DNA from: Nemertoderma westbladi | Lineage: Eukaryota > Xenacoelomorpha > Nemertodermatida > Nemertodermatidae | Assembly (NCBI GenBank): GCA_032718475.1 | Contig: JAUCBJ010002368.1 | Coordinates: 1 to 49,093, forward strand | Reading direction: 5' to 3' | DNA: 49,093 nt | Shown here: piece by piece, positions 20,422 through 29,998 of the stretch | Position numbering within the stretch: the first letter of the stretch is position 1 | Layout: each line of letters starts with the position of its first letter | The notes under the pieces: generated by a model | Seen by the model: the letters and a program-made list of their open reading frames with translations, nothing else | What the model was told of the DNA's origin: nothing | The model's database searches: none | Made by a program: the position numbers and the translations under genes

Positions 20422-23211
20422 CTATAGTTGGGCGAGAGTAGCGAGTGGGGGGCAGGATGGGCATACGAGTACGTGATATCGGTCCTTGGAAGAATGGTTG
20501 CAGTAGCGACAGCAACACGAGCAAGATAGGTCATGGAATGGGCGGCGGTCAGTGCAAAGGAGGTGGTGAAATCCGTGAGCTGTAGCGCGAGTTATGACGT
20601 GTCTGTTTCGTTGACCAGGTTGGCGCCACGACGAGTTGTTGAATGCCGGCCCTCGCGTGTATTGTTCGGAAACGTAATTCTGTTCACGTTCCATCCGGAA
20701 TGCGTTATAATTATTTAAGACATCTTGTCTGAGTACTGAAGCTGGCGAATCTCTGAGGATGTCTTGGACAAGGGTACTCTGATTTAACAGATTTAGAACC
20801 ATTGTAGATGAGGCCGATTTATGTAAGCTGAGCATCCATTTGCAATACATTGATTTGACCCTGTCGATATCTTTCAGGTTAGCTAGAGTTAGGAACGGGG
20901 AGATTTCTGTGATAGCATATAATATAATTGGGGCGATTTTTGCTTTGAATATTTGGAGGCCGGTGTCAATAGACATGAGAGGGAGATTATTAAGACAACC
21001 TATGGCGCTGTACGCTTTTTTCTTTTTCTTTAAGATATGACGAGTGAAGCAAAGGGTTGGTTGCATTGTAACTCCAAGATATTCGTACTCATTTGTGATT
21101 GGGACAATGTCACCTCCGTAAGTAAATTGATCTGTGTTGGACAATCGACCTGCTTTTCTGAATTTTACTATTTTTGTCTTAGTTAGGTTTACTATCATTC
21201 CATTATCTAGAGACCAGTCGTGTAATACATTTAATGCATTCTGAATGGATTCTTTATTACTTGAGAAGAAGGCTAGGTCGTCAGCATAGAATATAAATTT
21301 AACTAAAACAACCAGTTGACGCAGACGCGTGGCCAGGTCAGCGATGAAAATTAAAAAGCAAGTGGGAGAGAAACAATCGCCCTGTAGTACGCCGCGGAGT
21401 TGTTCTATAACGTTTGACAGTTGTAGCCCGTCAAAGACACGGAATCTGTTGTCAAATAGGTCTTTAACAAGATTATACAGCTTTCCCCGGATACCAAAAT
21501 TGTACAACTTGTAGAGTAGGACTGCTCTGTTAACCATGTCGAAGGCCTTCTTGAAGTCCACAAAGGCAACATAGATGTGCCGATCCGACCGCGCTGGTTG
21601 TTGCAAGGCAGAGGCTATATTATTAATAAGAGTCCGAATAGCATGTTGTGTTGATTTACCAATGGAGAAACCGAACTGTTCTGGTGGTAACAAGTGACCT
21701 ATGTGTAGGCGAACTCTAGTGTTTATAATCGATGTGAAGATCTTGAGCATAACACAGATTAACGCGATGCCTCGGTAACTATCAGGATTAGATACAGCAC
21801 CCATACCTTTGTACAATATTACAATGATGCTCTCCTTCCATTTGGTCGGAATTTTCCCAATATTTAAGCATGTGTTATACAGTAATGTTAACATTGTGAC
21901 TATAAAAGGAGCTAATTGTTTTAAATGTTCATAGAATATTCTGTCAGAGCCGCTAGCCTTTTTATTGGAAGAGTTGTTTATTGTTGAGTAAACCTCCTCT
22001 TCTGTGATCTCGGAGTTGAACCAGTCATTCGAGTTCATTTCAGCTTCATTCGTAGTGGGAATAGATGGCGCATTCCTAGCGGCAGACTGCTGCCCAAGGA
22101 CATTGGTAAAATGAGATTCCAGTGTATTCGAATCTATTGGTGCGACTGAGGACTTTCTCTTCTCATTCATACACCACGGATTTATTTCTGAGTTTGAAAT
22201 CAGTTCGAGTAGGCACTTTTCCTTGTAGGCCGAGCGTTTATTCTTAGTAAGTACCTTATACTGTTTCCTAGTTGTCCAGAATAATGTATTGTCATTATCG
22301 GAATTGTTTCGAGTTGACATGGCGGCCAGTACAGAGGTTTTTAATGCCCGGCATTCGCTATCGAACCAGGGCTTGTTATTCGGGGGAGCTCGCTTGGGGG
22401 CTGTGGAGTCAGACACTGCGCCAGTTAGGAGTTGGACTGCAGTCTCTATATCGTTTCGCTGGAGTGATATTCCAATTTCCACGAGATTTTGGTGTTCTAT
22501 GAAGGTTGTAATGTTTATTTTCCGTGAAAGGTTCTGTAATCGGGGTTGGTAGGAGGGGTTCCAGGTTAGTTCCATTTCCATTACAACACGGACGGAAACA
22601 GGTTGGTGTTTACGAAAGGGTTGTCTGCCAACACATGCAGTCGGTAGGTGCTTTGGGGTTGGGCCGTTATATTTTATAAACAGTAAGTCAATAACACTAT
22701 CTCCTTGAGGTGAGATGTATGTGTGAGAGTTTGGCTGGTTTAGCTCATTAAAACCGAGAGTATTTAGAGAGTCCGTAAGGTCCCTGCCCCGTGTGCCATA
22801 GTCCATACGGCAGTTAAAGTCACCACCTATGACGATGGTCATTGGTTGGGTGGTGAATGAAAGGGCGTTGTTAAGGGTGAGACAAATGTCAGCAACTGAG
22901 GTTTCCGGGTGGAAATAGAATGCAATAAAGTAGGCTGCGATAGTTTTGACAATTATAAAATCTTGGGACTGGTGAATAAGTGAGGGTTTCAAATGTGGTT
23001 TTGATAAGATTATTAATCCACCAACCGGGCGGCCCCTTACGGGCTGAATTGCTGGTACAATGAATGGGTAATATCCTAAGTTATCCATTGTAGAATCCTT
23101 AAAAAGAGTTTCAGTTAGTAGGAGGATGTCTGCGTTGCCATATAGTTCGTTTGGGGATAAGTTATCTATTAGAGATTGGAGTCCTTCAACGTTCCATAGC
23201 CGCACATCCAC
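20422..23211 (-). CDS. LINE ORF2: apurinic-type endonuclease and reverse transcriptase
   Basis: An open frame of 929 codons. The endonuclease shows LLLTETLF, GGDFNCRMDYGTRG and SVIDLLF. RT shows FVDFKKAFDMVN, RGVLQGDCFSP and catalytic FYADDLAFF. The C-terminus has a cysteine cluster (CSCCCRYC...H...CPSC). It makes and inserts element cDNA by target-primed reverse transcription. There is no suitable ATG: the frame opens with codons after a TAG that it shares in frame with the end of ORF1, and the GTG at 23211 is only the first alternative start. The reading is otherwise intact, so the enzyme may be functional if translated. Confidence 0.92.
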   Translation of the reverse strand: MDVRLWNVEGLQSLIDNLSPNELYGNADILLLTETLFKDSTMDNLGYYPFIVPAIQPVRGRPVGGLIILSKPHLKPSLIHQSQDFIIVKTIAAYFIAFYFHPETSVADICLTLNNALSFTTQPMTIVIGGDFNCRMDYGTRGRDLTDSLNTLGFNELNQPNSHTYISPQGDSVIDLLFIKYNGPTPKHLPTACVGRQPFRKHQPVSVRVVMEMELTWNPSYQPRLQNLSRKINITTFIEHQNLVEIGISLQRNDIETAVQLLTGAVSDSTAPKRAPPNNKPWFDSECRALKTSVLAAMSTRNNSDNDNTLFWTTRKQYKVLTKNKRSAYKEKCLLELISNSEINPWCMNEKRKSSVAPIDSNTLESHFTNVLGQQSAARNAPSIPTTNEAEMNSNDWFNSEITEEEVYSTINNSSNKKASGSDRIFYEHLKQLAPFIVTMLTLLYNTCLNIGKIPTKWKESIIVILYKGMGAVSNPDSYRGIALICVMLKIFTSIINTRVRLHIGHLLPPEQFGFSIGKSTQHAIRTLINNIASALQQPARSDRHIYVAFVDFKKAFDMVNRAVLLYKLYNFGIRGKLYNLVKDLFDNRFRVFDGLQLSNVIEQLRGVLQGDCFSPTCFLIFIADLATRLRQLVVLVKFIFYADDLAFFSSNKESIQNALNVLHDWSLDNGMIVNLTKTKIVKFRKAGRLSNTDQFTYGGDIVPITNEYEYLGVTMQPTLCFTRHILKKKKKAYSAIGCLNNLPLMSIDTGLQIFKAKIAPIILYAITEISPFLTLANLKDIDRVKSMYCKWMLSLHKSASSTMVLNLLNQSTLVQDILRDSPASVLRQDVLNNYNAFRMEREQNYVSEQYTRGPAFNNSSWRQPGQRNRHVITRATAHGFHHLLCTDRRPFHDLSCSCCCRYCNHSSKDRYHVLVCPSCPPLATLAQL

Positions 23212-23220
23212 GCTCCATTC

Positions 23221-23979
23221 CTAGGTAGATCTATTTGGTGTACCCGCAACGTTACCGGTACGATCCAGAGGAAGGCGCGGGCGGAGACCAAGCGATTCCC
23301 GATCTGCATTTGACAGTTTGTAATTTCGAATAGTGATTCCTTCCTGCCACAATGATGGCTCCATTACATCATTGCGGTTGGTCTGGTCACATATGATATG
23401 GAAGCTCTGGAGGACAGCCTCAGCATCACTGTTTTGGATTGGAACAACATCATAGAATTTGATTTTCTCATCGGTAAGAAATTTCTTAATTTCTTCCGCA
23501 GTTGTGGTGGGGTGCAGTCTCCCGATGTGGATATGAGCTCTATTCTCCCTTATAGGGAGCTCGGCTGCCCGTAGTGGACCGCTAACCCGGGATCCACGAA
23601 TAATCATTGGGGTTATACCGGTGCCGCCACCATCGTTCCGGGGGTGCGCAATGGCGGCAGAGCGTGTGGCAGTGGCTTGGGATGTGTCCGAAGATGGGTT
23701 GTTTTGGGATTCGGAGGCGACATTTATGTAGCTAGATGGTCTTTCCATGTGTGTGGTGTTCAGAACTTTTGTTTGGAAGTTTATGAGGGTATTTTTGGAG
23801 TCCACTACATCGAGACGAGCTGTGGCGATGTCTTCCAGGGCCTTGGAATATAAAGACCCCATCGAGATCAGCAGGTCCGTTAGTTGTTTTTCATCGTCAT
23901 TGGACATGCTTTTCTTGACTTTTATTGCACGAATCAAGGATAACATTTCATTCTGTTGTTTACCAAAGTATTCAGCCAT
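23221..23979 (-). CDS. LINE ORF1: RNA-binding protein
   Basis: 252 codons from ATG 23979 to TAG 23221. The C-terminal half (RAHIHIGRLHPTTTAEEIKK ... SFHIICDQTN ... WQEGITIRNYKL) resembles the RRM-like domain of ORF1 proteins in Jockey/CR1/Daphne-type LINEs; the N-terminal half is helical and may form a coiled coil. The TAG stop is in the same frame as ORF2, twelve bases before ORF2's GTG. Role in the family: packaging of element RNA. Confidence 0.85.
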   Translation of the reverse strand: MAEYFGKQQNEMLSLIRAIKVKKSMSNDDEKQLTDLLISMGSLYSKALEDIATARLDVVDSKNTLINFQTKVLNTTHMERPSSYINVASESQNNPSSDTSQATATRSAAIAHPRNDGGGTGITPMIIRGSRVSGPLRAAELPIRENRAHIHIGRLHPTTTAEEIKKFLTDEKIKFYDVVPIQNSDAEAVLQSFHIICDQTNRNDVMEPSLWQEGITIRNYKLSNADRESLGLRPRLPLDRTGNVAGTPNRST

Positions 23980-24031
23980 AATCAGTAATCAGTCAAGCAG
24001 TCAGTGTATTTCAGTATTTAAGTCTCTATTT

Positions 24032-24046
24032 AATATCAAGCATAAT
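24032..24046 (+). repeat. LINE target-site duplication, right copy
   Basis: AATATCAAGCATAAT, identical to 20255-20269; marks the LINE 5' end at 24031. Confidence 0.92.
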
Positions 24047-24604
24047 ACTGCAGTATTTACTTAAACTGTTAAAGTCAATGACTAACTGACTGTACTGCAG
24101 TACCGGTACTAGTACTGGCCAGCTGGCTAACTAGCAGACTATTACAGATAGGCCCTACTGTCAGACTGTAAAAAATAGTAAATGCTATGATTGTACACTG
24201 TACCACTGCAGCCATTTACTGCTGTCATGCCAGCATACTGTACTGAAGTCACTCAGTACTGGTACACGTTAACAAGTACGGCAGTACGGTAGGCTACCTA
24301 CAGTACACACCTCTACCACAGTTAGTGAGTTAGGTACCGTACTGTAGGTAATTTTTAGCAGTCAGTGTCAGGCCGTCTGGCCGTCTGTCCGTGATAAATT
24401 AATTAATTAAATTGAAAATTCGTAAATCTATAAATTATGAAATGAATTAGACCTACAGTAGGATTGATTATGAGCGATTGGCGAACGATAACCATACTTT
24501 ATTTTTTTGTTTAAATAAATAATTAAATTTTTTAAAAACTCCGGCTCCTGCTCCGGCTCCGGCCAAATTGTCCAACTCCGGCTCCGGCTCCGGCCAAATC
24601 CCAA
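24047..24604. other. Right part of the TIR element, non-coding
   Basis: AT-rich non-coding DNA with many CAGTACGGTA-like words and, at 24539-24594, CTCCGG hexamers matching those at 20081-20150. There is no open frame of note. Confidence 0.6.
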
Positions 24605-24620
24605 CTCCGATCGAGCCCTA

Positions 24621-24903
24621 GCGGGAGGTGCAGCTGCGGCAGGGACCGCGCCTTGTTGGACCTGGAGGGCGGCGATCAGTTGCGCCATCCGAGCGTCCGC
24701 GTCTGCTCGCTGCAGGGCGGCATCCGCCTGCTGCTGGACCAGTCTGCCAGTAGAGCAGTAAGTTTGTCGACTCGCGCATCCGCGTGGGCCTGCTGTTGGA
24801 AGAGTTCGCGTCGCAGGTCGGTGATGCTTGTAGGCGTGCCGGTGGCCGGTTCGGTAGCATCCTTGTCCGGGTCCGAGTCACATGCTTGTCGACGTCGCGA
24901 CAT
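24621..24903 (-). pseudogene. gag: Gypsy gag, N-terminal part
   Basis: ATG at 24903 opens MSRRRQACDSDPDKDATEP, followed by a long helix with heptads (ELFQQQAHADARVDKLTALL). Near 24740 the sense reading moves to a neighbouring frame (QQADAALQRADADARMAQ continues the helix), so one base has been lost or gained. The reading ends in an Ala/Pro-rich stretch at the insertion site (24620). It belongs with the part at 19320-20067. Confidence 0.75.
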
Positions 24904-25061
24904 GATGTACCGGTACTCGCGTACTCGTATGTAGGTGTAGGCCTCTTTCGGTATGTTCAATCTGTCCGGAGATTACCGCGAAGTTCGACTGCAGCTCTTA
25001 GAGGTAGCAGGAACACAACTGCGCCATATGGGGATATGCACTGAGAGCATATGAGAATAGG
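24904..25061 (-). other. Leader of the Gypsy element
   Basis: Non-coding DNA upstream of gag. A TGGCGCAG on the minus strand near 25022 could be a primer binding site, but no adjoining LTR end is recognisable. The sequence then passes into the repeat at 25062. Confidence 0.35.
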
Positions 25062-25815
25062 GTTTGACTAAATACGCCACCGACAACCACCGACACCTTT
25101 CGCATACCACCGACAACCACCGACAACAAAAGACACAAACCGACAGGTAAGATCGCAAACCGACAGTATACCGACAACTTCGGCAATGTTAGTAAACTAT
25201 TTCAGTACATGATTATACAATTTTTATTTCCAGTCCAAATATTTATAACAAAGTATATTGTCCACTGTCGGGCTGTTGTCGGTGGTGTAATTAGTCATGA
25301 TAATTTCTTTAAAATATAATACCGCCTTCATATATTATCTTGTTTTAAATTATTATATTGCATAGCGTAATGGTAAAAATTGTTAGTGTTTTTCATATGT
25401 CGGTGTGTTGCTATTAATATTAGTTTTTGTCGGTGGTAGTCAGACTGTTGTCGGTGGTAGTCAGACTTTTGTCAGTGGTATATTTCTGCGGTATCCGTTC
25501 TTAAACTTGGACATACAGTACAGTGCGATAGGCCCCTACAATGCCGAAATTTATTACTTTACATACAGCTGCATATTGTGTGACGTAATTGGTATTTACC
25601 TAAATGACGTAAAGTAAAGTGAAGGAAGGAAACAAGAAGCAACGGAAACTCCTTTCTCTCTTGGATGTTACCGGAAAAGAATGGTTGCCCACCACAATCT
25701 CCCAAGGATGACCACTTCATAACTATTCAACCTTTTCTGTATGTCTTTTCTGCCAGGCGGCATATTGTACTGTTGGATTTGTTAACATAAGACTTTGCCT
25801 TAACTGGCTTTAAAA
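25062..25815 (+). repeat. Tandem duplicate, unit 1 (~754 bp), with ACCGACA minisatellite
   Basis: It begins TTTGACTAAATAC and is repeated at 25816-26546 with small changes. The left end is an array of CACCGACAAC words; their complement (GTTGTCGGTGGT) recurs at 25270-25470, so the unit has inverted-repeat character. It includes GACAGGTAAGATCG and, ~85 bases later, TTTTTATTTCCAG, which look like an intron's ends in both units. No long coding frame. Confidence 0.8.
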
Positions 25816-26546
25816 TTTGACTAAATACTACACCGACAACCACCGACAACCACCGACACCTTTCGCATACCACCGACAACAAAAGATACAAACCGACACA
25901 AACCGACAGGTAAGATCGCAAACCGACAGTATACCGACAGCTTCGGCAATGTTAGTAAACTATTTCAGTACATGATTATACAATTTTTATTTCCAGTCCA
26001 AATATTTATAACAAAGTATATTGTCCACTGTCGGCCTGTTGTCCGTGGTGTAATTAGTCATGATAATTTATTTAAAATATAATACCGCCTTCATATCTGT
26101 TTTAAATTATTATATTGCATAGCGTAATTTTGGTAAAAATCGTTAGTGTTTTTCATATGTCGGTGTGTTGCTAGTATTATTAGTTTTTGTCGGTGGTAGT
26201 CAGACTATTGTCGGTGGTATATTTCTGCGGTATCCGTTCCTATACTCTAACATACAGTACAGTGCAATACACTGCCGAAATTTATTACTTTACATACAGC
26301 TGCACATTGTGTGACGTAATTGGTATTTACCTAAATGACGTAAAGTAAAGGAAGGAAACAAGAAGTAACGGAAGCTCCTTTTTTCTCTCTTGGATGTTAC
26401 CGGAAAAGAATGGTTGCGCAACACAATCTCCCAAAGATGACCTCTTCATAACTATTCAACCTTTTCTGTATCCCCATAAGCCAGGCGACATATTGTACTT
26501 TTGGATTTGTTAACCTAAGACTTTGCCTTAACTGGCTTTAAAATTT
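25816..26546 (+). repeat. Tandem duplicate, unit 2 (~731 bp)
   Basis: This is a direct copy of 25062-25815, ending in the shared TTAACTGGCTTTAAAATTT. The two differ by point changes and small deletions, for example one of the GTCGGTGGTAGTCAGAC words is lost. Confidence 0.8.
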
Positions 26547-26858
26547 ATTGCTAATGCAGCTTTTTGTTTTCGTGTTGGCATTTACTGTATGGAATTTGCG
26601 CAACCGAAACAAAAAACGGTGCCCAGCCCGTGAGAATGCAGAGGCGCAATATAGCCTATTGTATAAGATATTATGCTGTTATGTGTGACTTTTTTACTTA
26701 TTACTTTATCTACCCATATTGGTGTATTGGTTGATGAGTTGGTGGAAAATAATATTGATCGATTGGAAGATTGATTCATTAAATTATATATTAGTTTACA
26801 GATATACCAGTTTTCCAAAATTAAATTAATTCTACATAACTGTAATAACGAACCTGCA
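26547..26858. other. AT-rich DNA, nothing recognised
   Basis: No gene, tandem repeat or inverted repeat is visible. Confidence 0.5.
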
Positions 26859-27477
26859 TGTGGGGCGAGACACGTAGTCGGCGAGCCTTGGCATACGGTT
26901 CATATAGGGTAAATGGGGCATGTCCGTCTGTCTGTCTGTCCGTCTGTCTGTCCGTCTGTCTGGTAAATGTTTGAACGCGAATTTCTCGGCATCGCTGGTT
27001 CGGAATTGAACCAAACTTAGTAGGCAAGTAGTAGAGAGAAAGTTTAGAAAGTTTGTAAAGTTTGGTGAAAAATCATGCAGTCTGACGTCAGCTACGACAG
27101 ATTTTGTGGTTTTTAGAAAATGTTAAATTTCTCGGGAAGGCCTCATTTTCTTGAGCTGAAATTTTGGTGGCCTGTAGAGAATCATGAAGTCTATCTTTTA
27201 CGAAATTGAAAAGTTAAGACATTTAATTGGGGATCCGCTAGAGACTCAGAAGTAATGACATAGGCCTACCGGTACGGTACTGCTGTACAGTGCTGCACTG
27301 GTAAGTACAAAATTGCAGAATAACAATTTGACACCACCTAGCGGATTAACATATGATTGTATATCGAATGAATACATTTATAGCATGGGATATGGGGTTC
27401 AAACTAGACATGCCCCATTTGCTCTATATGAACCGTATGCCAAGGCTTGCCGACTACGTGCTGCGCGAAGTCCCCAC
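26859..27477. mobile_element. Non-autonomous element with ~66-bp terminal inverted repeats
   Basis: Left arm 26859-26924 (CACGTAGTCGGCGAGCCTTG, GCATACGGTTCATATAG, GGGGCATGTC) matches the reverse complement of 27407-27477 (GACATGCCCC, CTATATGAACCGTATGC, GCCGACTACGTG). Just inside the left arm is a (GTCT/GTCC)n run at 26922-26962. There is no transposase. The target duplication is not clear. Confidence 0.75.
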
Positions 27478-27685
27478 GAACGTGTATACAGTACATACAG
27501 GCGGGGTGAGTATTTTGTCAAAACTTATTGTCTCATGTATCTATCTATGTATGTATCCATCTGCCATAAATCAGCAGTTACTTGCACAGTTTCGAGACTT
27601 CTCATAGTTATAAAGGTCGTCGTCTGCGTAGAAAAAATATTTTATGACAAAACAGGACGAGCACAACGAGGCTTATAATGAAGAG

Positions 27686-27807
27686 TGTAGTATTGGCCAA
27701 CAATATGCAATCATATATATATATATTCTGCTAGTCCCGTCCAGATACCAAGACCATAAGACCGTACTCGGTCATGGCCTATTATATATACTACACTACT
27801 TCCTTTC
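27686..27807 (-). repeat. Possible short LTR (110 bp) and polypurine tract of truncated Gypsy
   Basis: The minus strand reads GAAAGGAAGTAG (27807-27796), then TGTAGTATATATAATAGGCC (from 27795), and the block ends GGCCAATACTACA at 27686. TG..CA ends and a preceding purine tract fit an LTR, but 110 bp is short and the ends are also inverted repeats of each other, so a separate small element is possible. Confidence 0.35.
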
Positions 27808-27932
27808 AATAAGGATAAAATAAGAGTATTAGTCTCAAGCGACAATGAATATAGACAAACCAAACTACATTTCTAAAAGTCTGTTAAACAGTCTAAGATG
27901 TCTGAATATTAAGAGTGTATTATCCTTCTGAT

Positions 27933-29609
27933 TCAATCTTTGTATCCATAATACTGTGGTGGGGCTCGTCGACGAGTGGGGTACACCCTCTTGAGGGGCA
28001 TATCTGGAGGATCATCGTTAATGTCATCAAGACTTTCATTCCGTACAGCTATGTCAATATTACCATTTCCATGTTGGCTAGCAGCCTCTGCGGTGGAATT
28101 TGGCGGTTGTTGTGGACCAGAGCTTGTTGAGTGAGGAGAAATAAGTTGACGTGATGGTCGCTGGAAATTGTTCTCATGTTGAGTATCAACAGGCTTCAGA
28201 GCTCGGCGGTTACGTGTTATAATCCTATTATTAGGTCCATTGATCATTATCTTATCTCCCCGAATTTCTTGGACCCTGTGGCCATTGTAGGAATATCCTG
28301 GAGCATCATAGTTCTTGACCATCACAGGCTGGTTTACTTCAAGTGGCTCCAAAGTCTTGACCCTGTGTCGCTGATTGTAGTCTTCCAATATCTTTGCACG
28401 ACTTTCAATATAATGGTTGGTTGGGACTACTGGTGGAGGATGGGAAAGTTTTGGGAGACGGCCCTGCATATTTGAAGCAAGATGGCGATAAAGGACAGCG
28501 TAAGGTTGTTCTCCAGTAACTCTGTGGCGGCTGTTTCGAAGTGTGAAAAGAACGGCTGACAGTCTAGATGTAAATGAACCGCTGGAAGATGGTGTAGCAC
28601 GCATCATCTTTTTGATCACCCGGTGCGGACGTTCGATCATTCCGTTAGACTGAGGATATCGTGCTGAGACTGAGATAAGCTTACAGTTTAGTTTATTAAG
28701 ATAATTAATAATCTCCTGAGAACGAAACTCTTTAGCATTATCAGAGACTAGGCCCCTGGGCAGTCCAAAGCGAGCGAAAATAACATTTAGCTGTTGGATA
28801 ATATTAGAAGATACTGACGATGATGATGGCAGGGGTATAGCTTCTATGTATCTTGAGCCATAATCAATAAGGGTAAGACATTTGTTGTGTTCGATCTCTG
28901 CACAATCAATAGCAATGCGTTCCCAAGGTTGGAAAATTTCGGACTGGATCATTGGCTGAGGGACAGGCAAATCCGCAGCTAGTTTACATGTATGACAGTG
29001 TTCTACGAACAGTTTAGCAGCTCGAGTAATCCCAGGCCACCACACATTCATATTTAGCACATCAGTCGTCTTTGTTATGCCTGGATGACCTTCATGTGCT
29101 AACTGAAGCGTCTCTGATCTTAGTGAAAGAGGAATCACAATACGTGTATCACGAAGGAGAATTGGTAACCCACACACATAGTCGATACATAGTTCATTTC
29201 TAATAGTATGGTACGTACTGTCAATTCTGGAAAGAGAATTCCAATTCCCGTCTGATACACTATTAATTATCTTAGATATCTCTGGGCATATTTGTGTTTC
29301 CTGAGCAATCTTGGTGGTATTCACAAACTTAGATTCCAATATAATGTTCACGAATATGTCAGAATGTGATTCAGAAGCAGAGGATGAGAATGCTGGGTGA
29401 GGCGCCCGTGAGAGAGTATCAGAAACAACATTATATTTCCCAGGAATAATTTCTAGAGTGAATGAGTATGGTTGGAGTGCGATTAGAAACCTTATGACAC
29501 GGGCAGGACACTGATCCAGTGGTTTATTAAATATGGCTTTAAGGGGCTTATGGTCGTTGTAGACAGTAAACTGAAGACCAATCTTAAATAACTGCCCTGC
29601 CCTTCCCAC
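27933..29609 (-). pseudogene. pol: Gypsy pol fragment: end of RNase H plus integrase
   Basis: The frame is open for 558 codons to the stop at 27933; the first ATG is not a true start because the protein is cut off inside RNase H (YNDHKPLKAIFN, PGKYNVVSDTLSRAP). Integrase has HEGHPGITKTTDVLNMNVWW ... CHTCK for zinc binding and AIDCAEIEHN, SDNAKEF and PQSNGMIERPH for the D, D, E triad. The tail includes Pro/Gln-rich sequence and ends VYPTRRRAPPQYYGYKD. No stop or frame error within the fragment, so truncation is the only visible defect. Confidence 0.88.
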
Positions 29610-29640
29610 ACAAATAAAATAAAATAAAAATAATAGTACA

Positions 29641-29998
29641 TAGTAGGTACGCAGTTAGTAGTTAGTAGGTACAGTTAGAGGGTACGTAGTACCGCTAGTT
29701 AGTTAGAGAGTTAGTAGGTACGTAGTACCTAGTTAGAGGAGAGTTAGAGGGTACATAGTACCGCTAGTTAGTTAGAGAGTTAGTAGGTACGTAGTACCTA
29801 GTTAGAGGAGAGTTAGAGGGTACGTAGTACCGCTAGTTAGTTAGAGAGTTAGTAGGTACGTAGTACCTAGTTAGAGGAGAGTTAGAGGGTACGTAGTACC
29901 GCTAGTTAGTTAGAGAGTTAGTAGGTACGTAGTACCTAGTTAGAGGAGAGTTAGAGGGTACGTAGTACCGCTAGTTAGTTAGAGGGTACGTAGTACCA
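29641..29998 (+). repeat. 69-bp tandem repeat array (about five units)
   Basis: ACCGCTAGTT recurs at 29691, 29760, 29829, 29898 and 29967, exactly 69 bases apart. Each unit contains GTAGGTACGTAGTACC and TAGAGGAGAGTTAGAGGG. The units are nearly identical, implying recent amplification. It begins where the truncated Gypsy ends. Confidence 0.92.

Larger units (their letters stand above)
20270..24031 (-). mobile_element. Jockey-like LINE (non-LTR retrotransposon), near full length
   Basis: It is flanked by the 15-bp target duplication AATATCAAGCATAAT at 20255-20269 and 24032-24046. On the minus strand it starts at 24031 with only ~52 bases of 5' leader, has ORF1 (23979-23221) and ORF2 (23211-20422), a ~150-bp 3' UTR and a poly(A) tail seen as a T run from 20284 to 20270. 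The length is 3762 bp. The clean duplication, long tail and open frames point to a recent insertion. The assignment to the Jockey/CR1 group rests on the ORF1 type and poly(A) tail. Confidence 0.92.
20068..24618. mobile_element. TA-flanked terminal-inverted-repeat element (774 bp without the LINE)
   Basis: GGGCTCGATCGGAG at 20068-20081 and its exact reverse complement at 24605-24618 form 14-bp terminal inverted repeats, flanked by TA at 20066-20067 and TA at 24619-24620. TA target duplication is typical of Tc1/mariner-type elements. Removing the element with one TA leaves the Gypsy gag frame open across the junction, independent support for the boundaries. Both sides carry CTCCGG hexamer arrays next to the repeats. 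No transposase is present, so it is non-autonomous. Confidence 0.8.
15411..25061 (-). mobile_element. Ty3/Gypsy LTR retrotransposon, nested with two later insertions
   Basis: Read on the minus strand: leader (25061-24904), start of gag (24903-24621), an inserted TA-flanked element carrying a LINE (24618-20068), the rest of gag (20067-19320), protease (19338-18553), RT-RNase H-integrase (18583-15752), a polypurine tract and the start of a 3' LTR (15707 downwards). I could not find a matching 5' LTR; the leader runs straight into the repeat at 25062. The coding regions are GC-rich compared with surrounding DNA. Several single-base lesions and the insert make the copy inactive. Confidence 0.85.
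27686..29609 (-). mobile_element. Ty3/Gypsy element, 5'-truncated
   Basis: Only the 3' part is present on the minus strand: the end of RNase H, integrase, a possible polypurine tract (27807-27796) and a possible short LTR (27795-27686). RT, protease and gag are missing; the sequence breaks off at 29609 in an AT-rich AAATAAAATAAAATAAA stretch. It is a different family from the element at 15411-25061, with a clearly different integrase. Confidence 0.8.

Noticed and set aside
25000-25061. 5' LTR of the Gypsy element
   Set aside because: No sequence there matches the start of the 3' LTR (minus-strand TGTGATGATATAC) and no TG..CA ends could be set.
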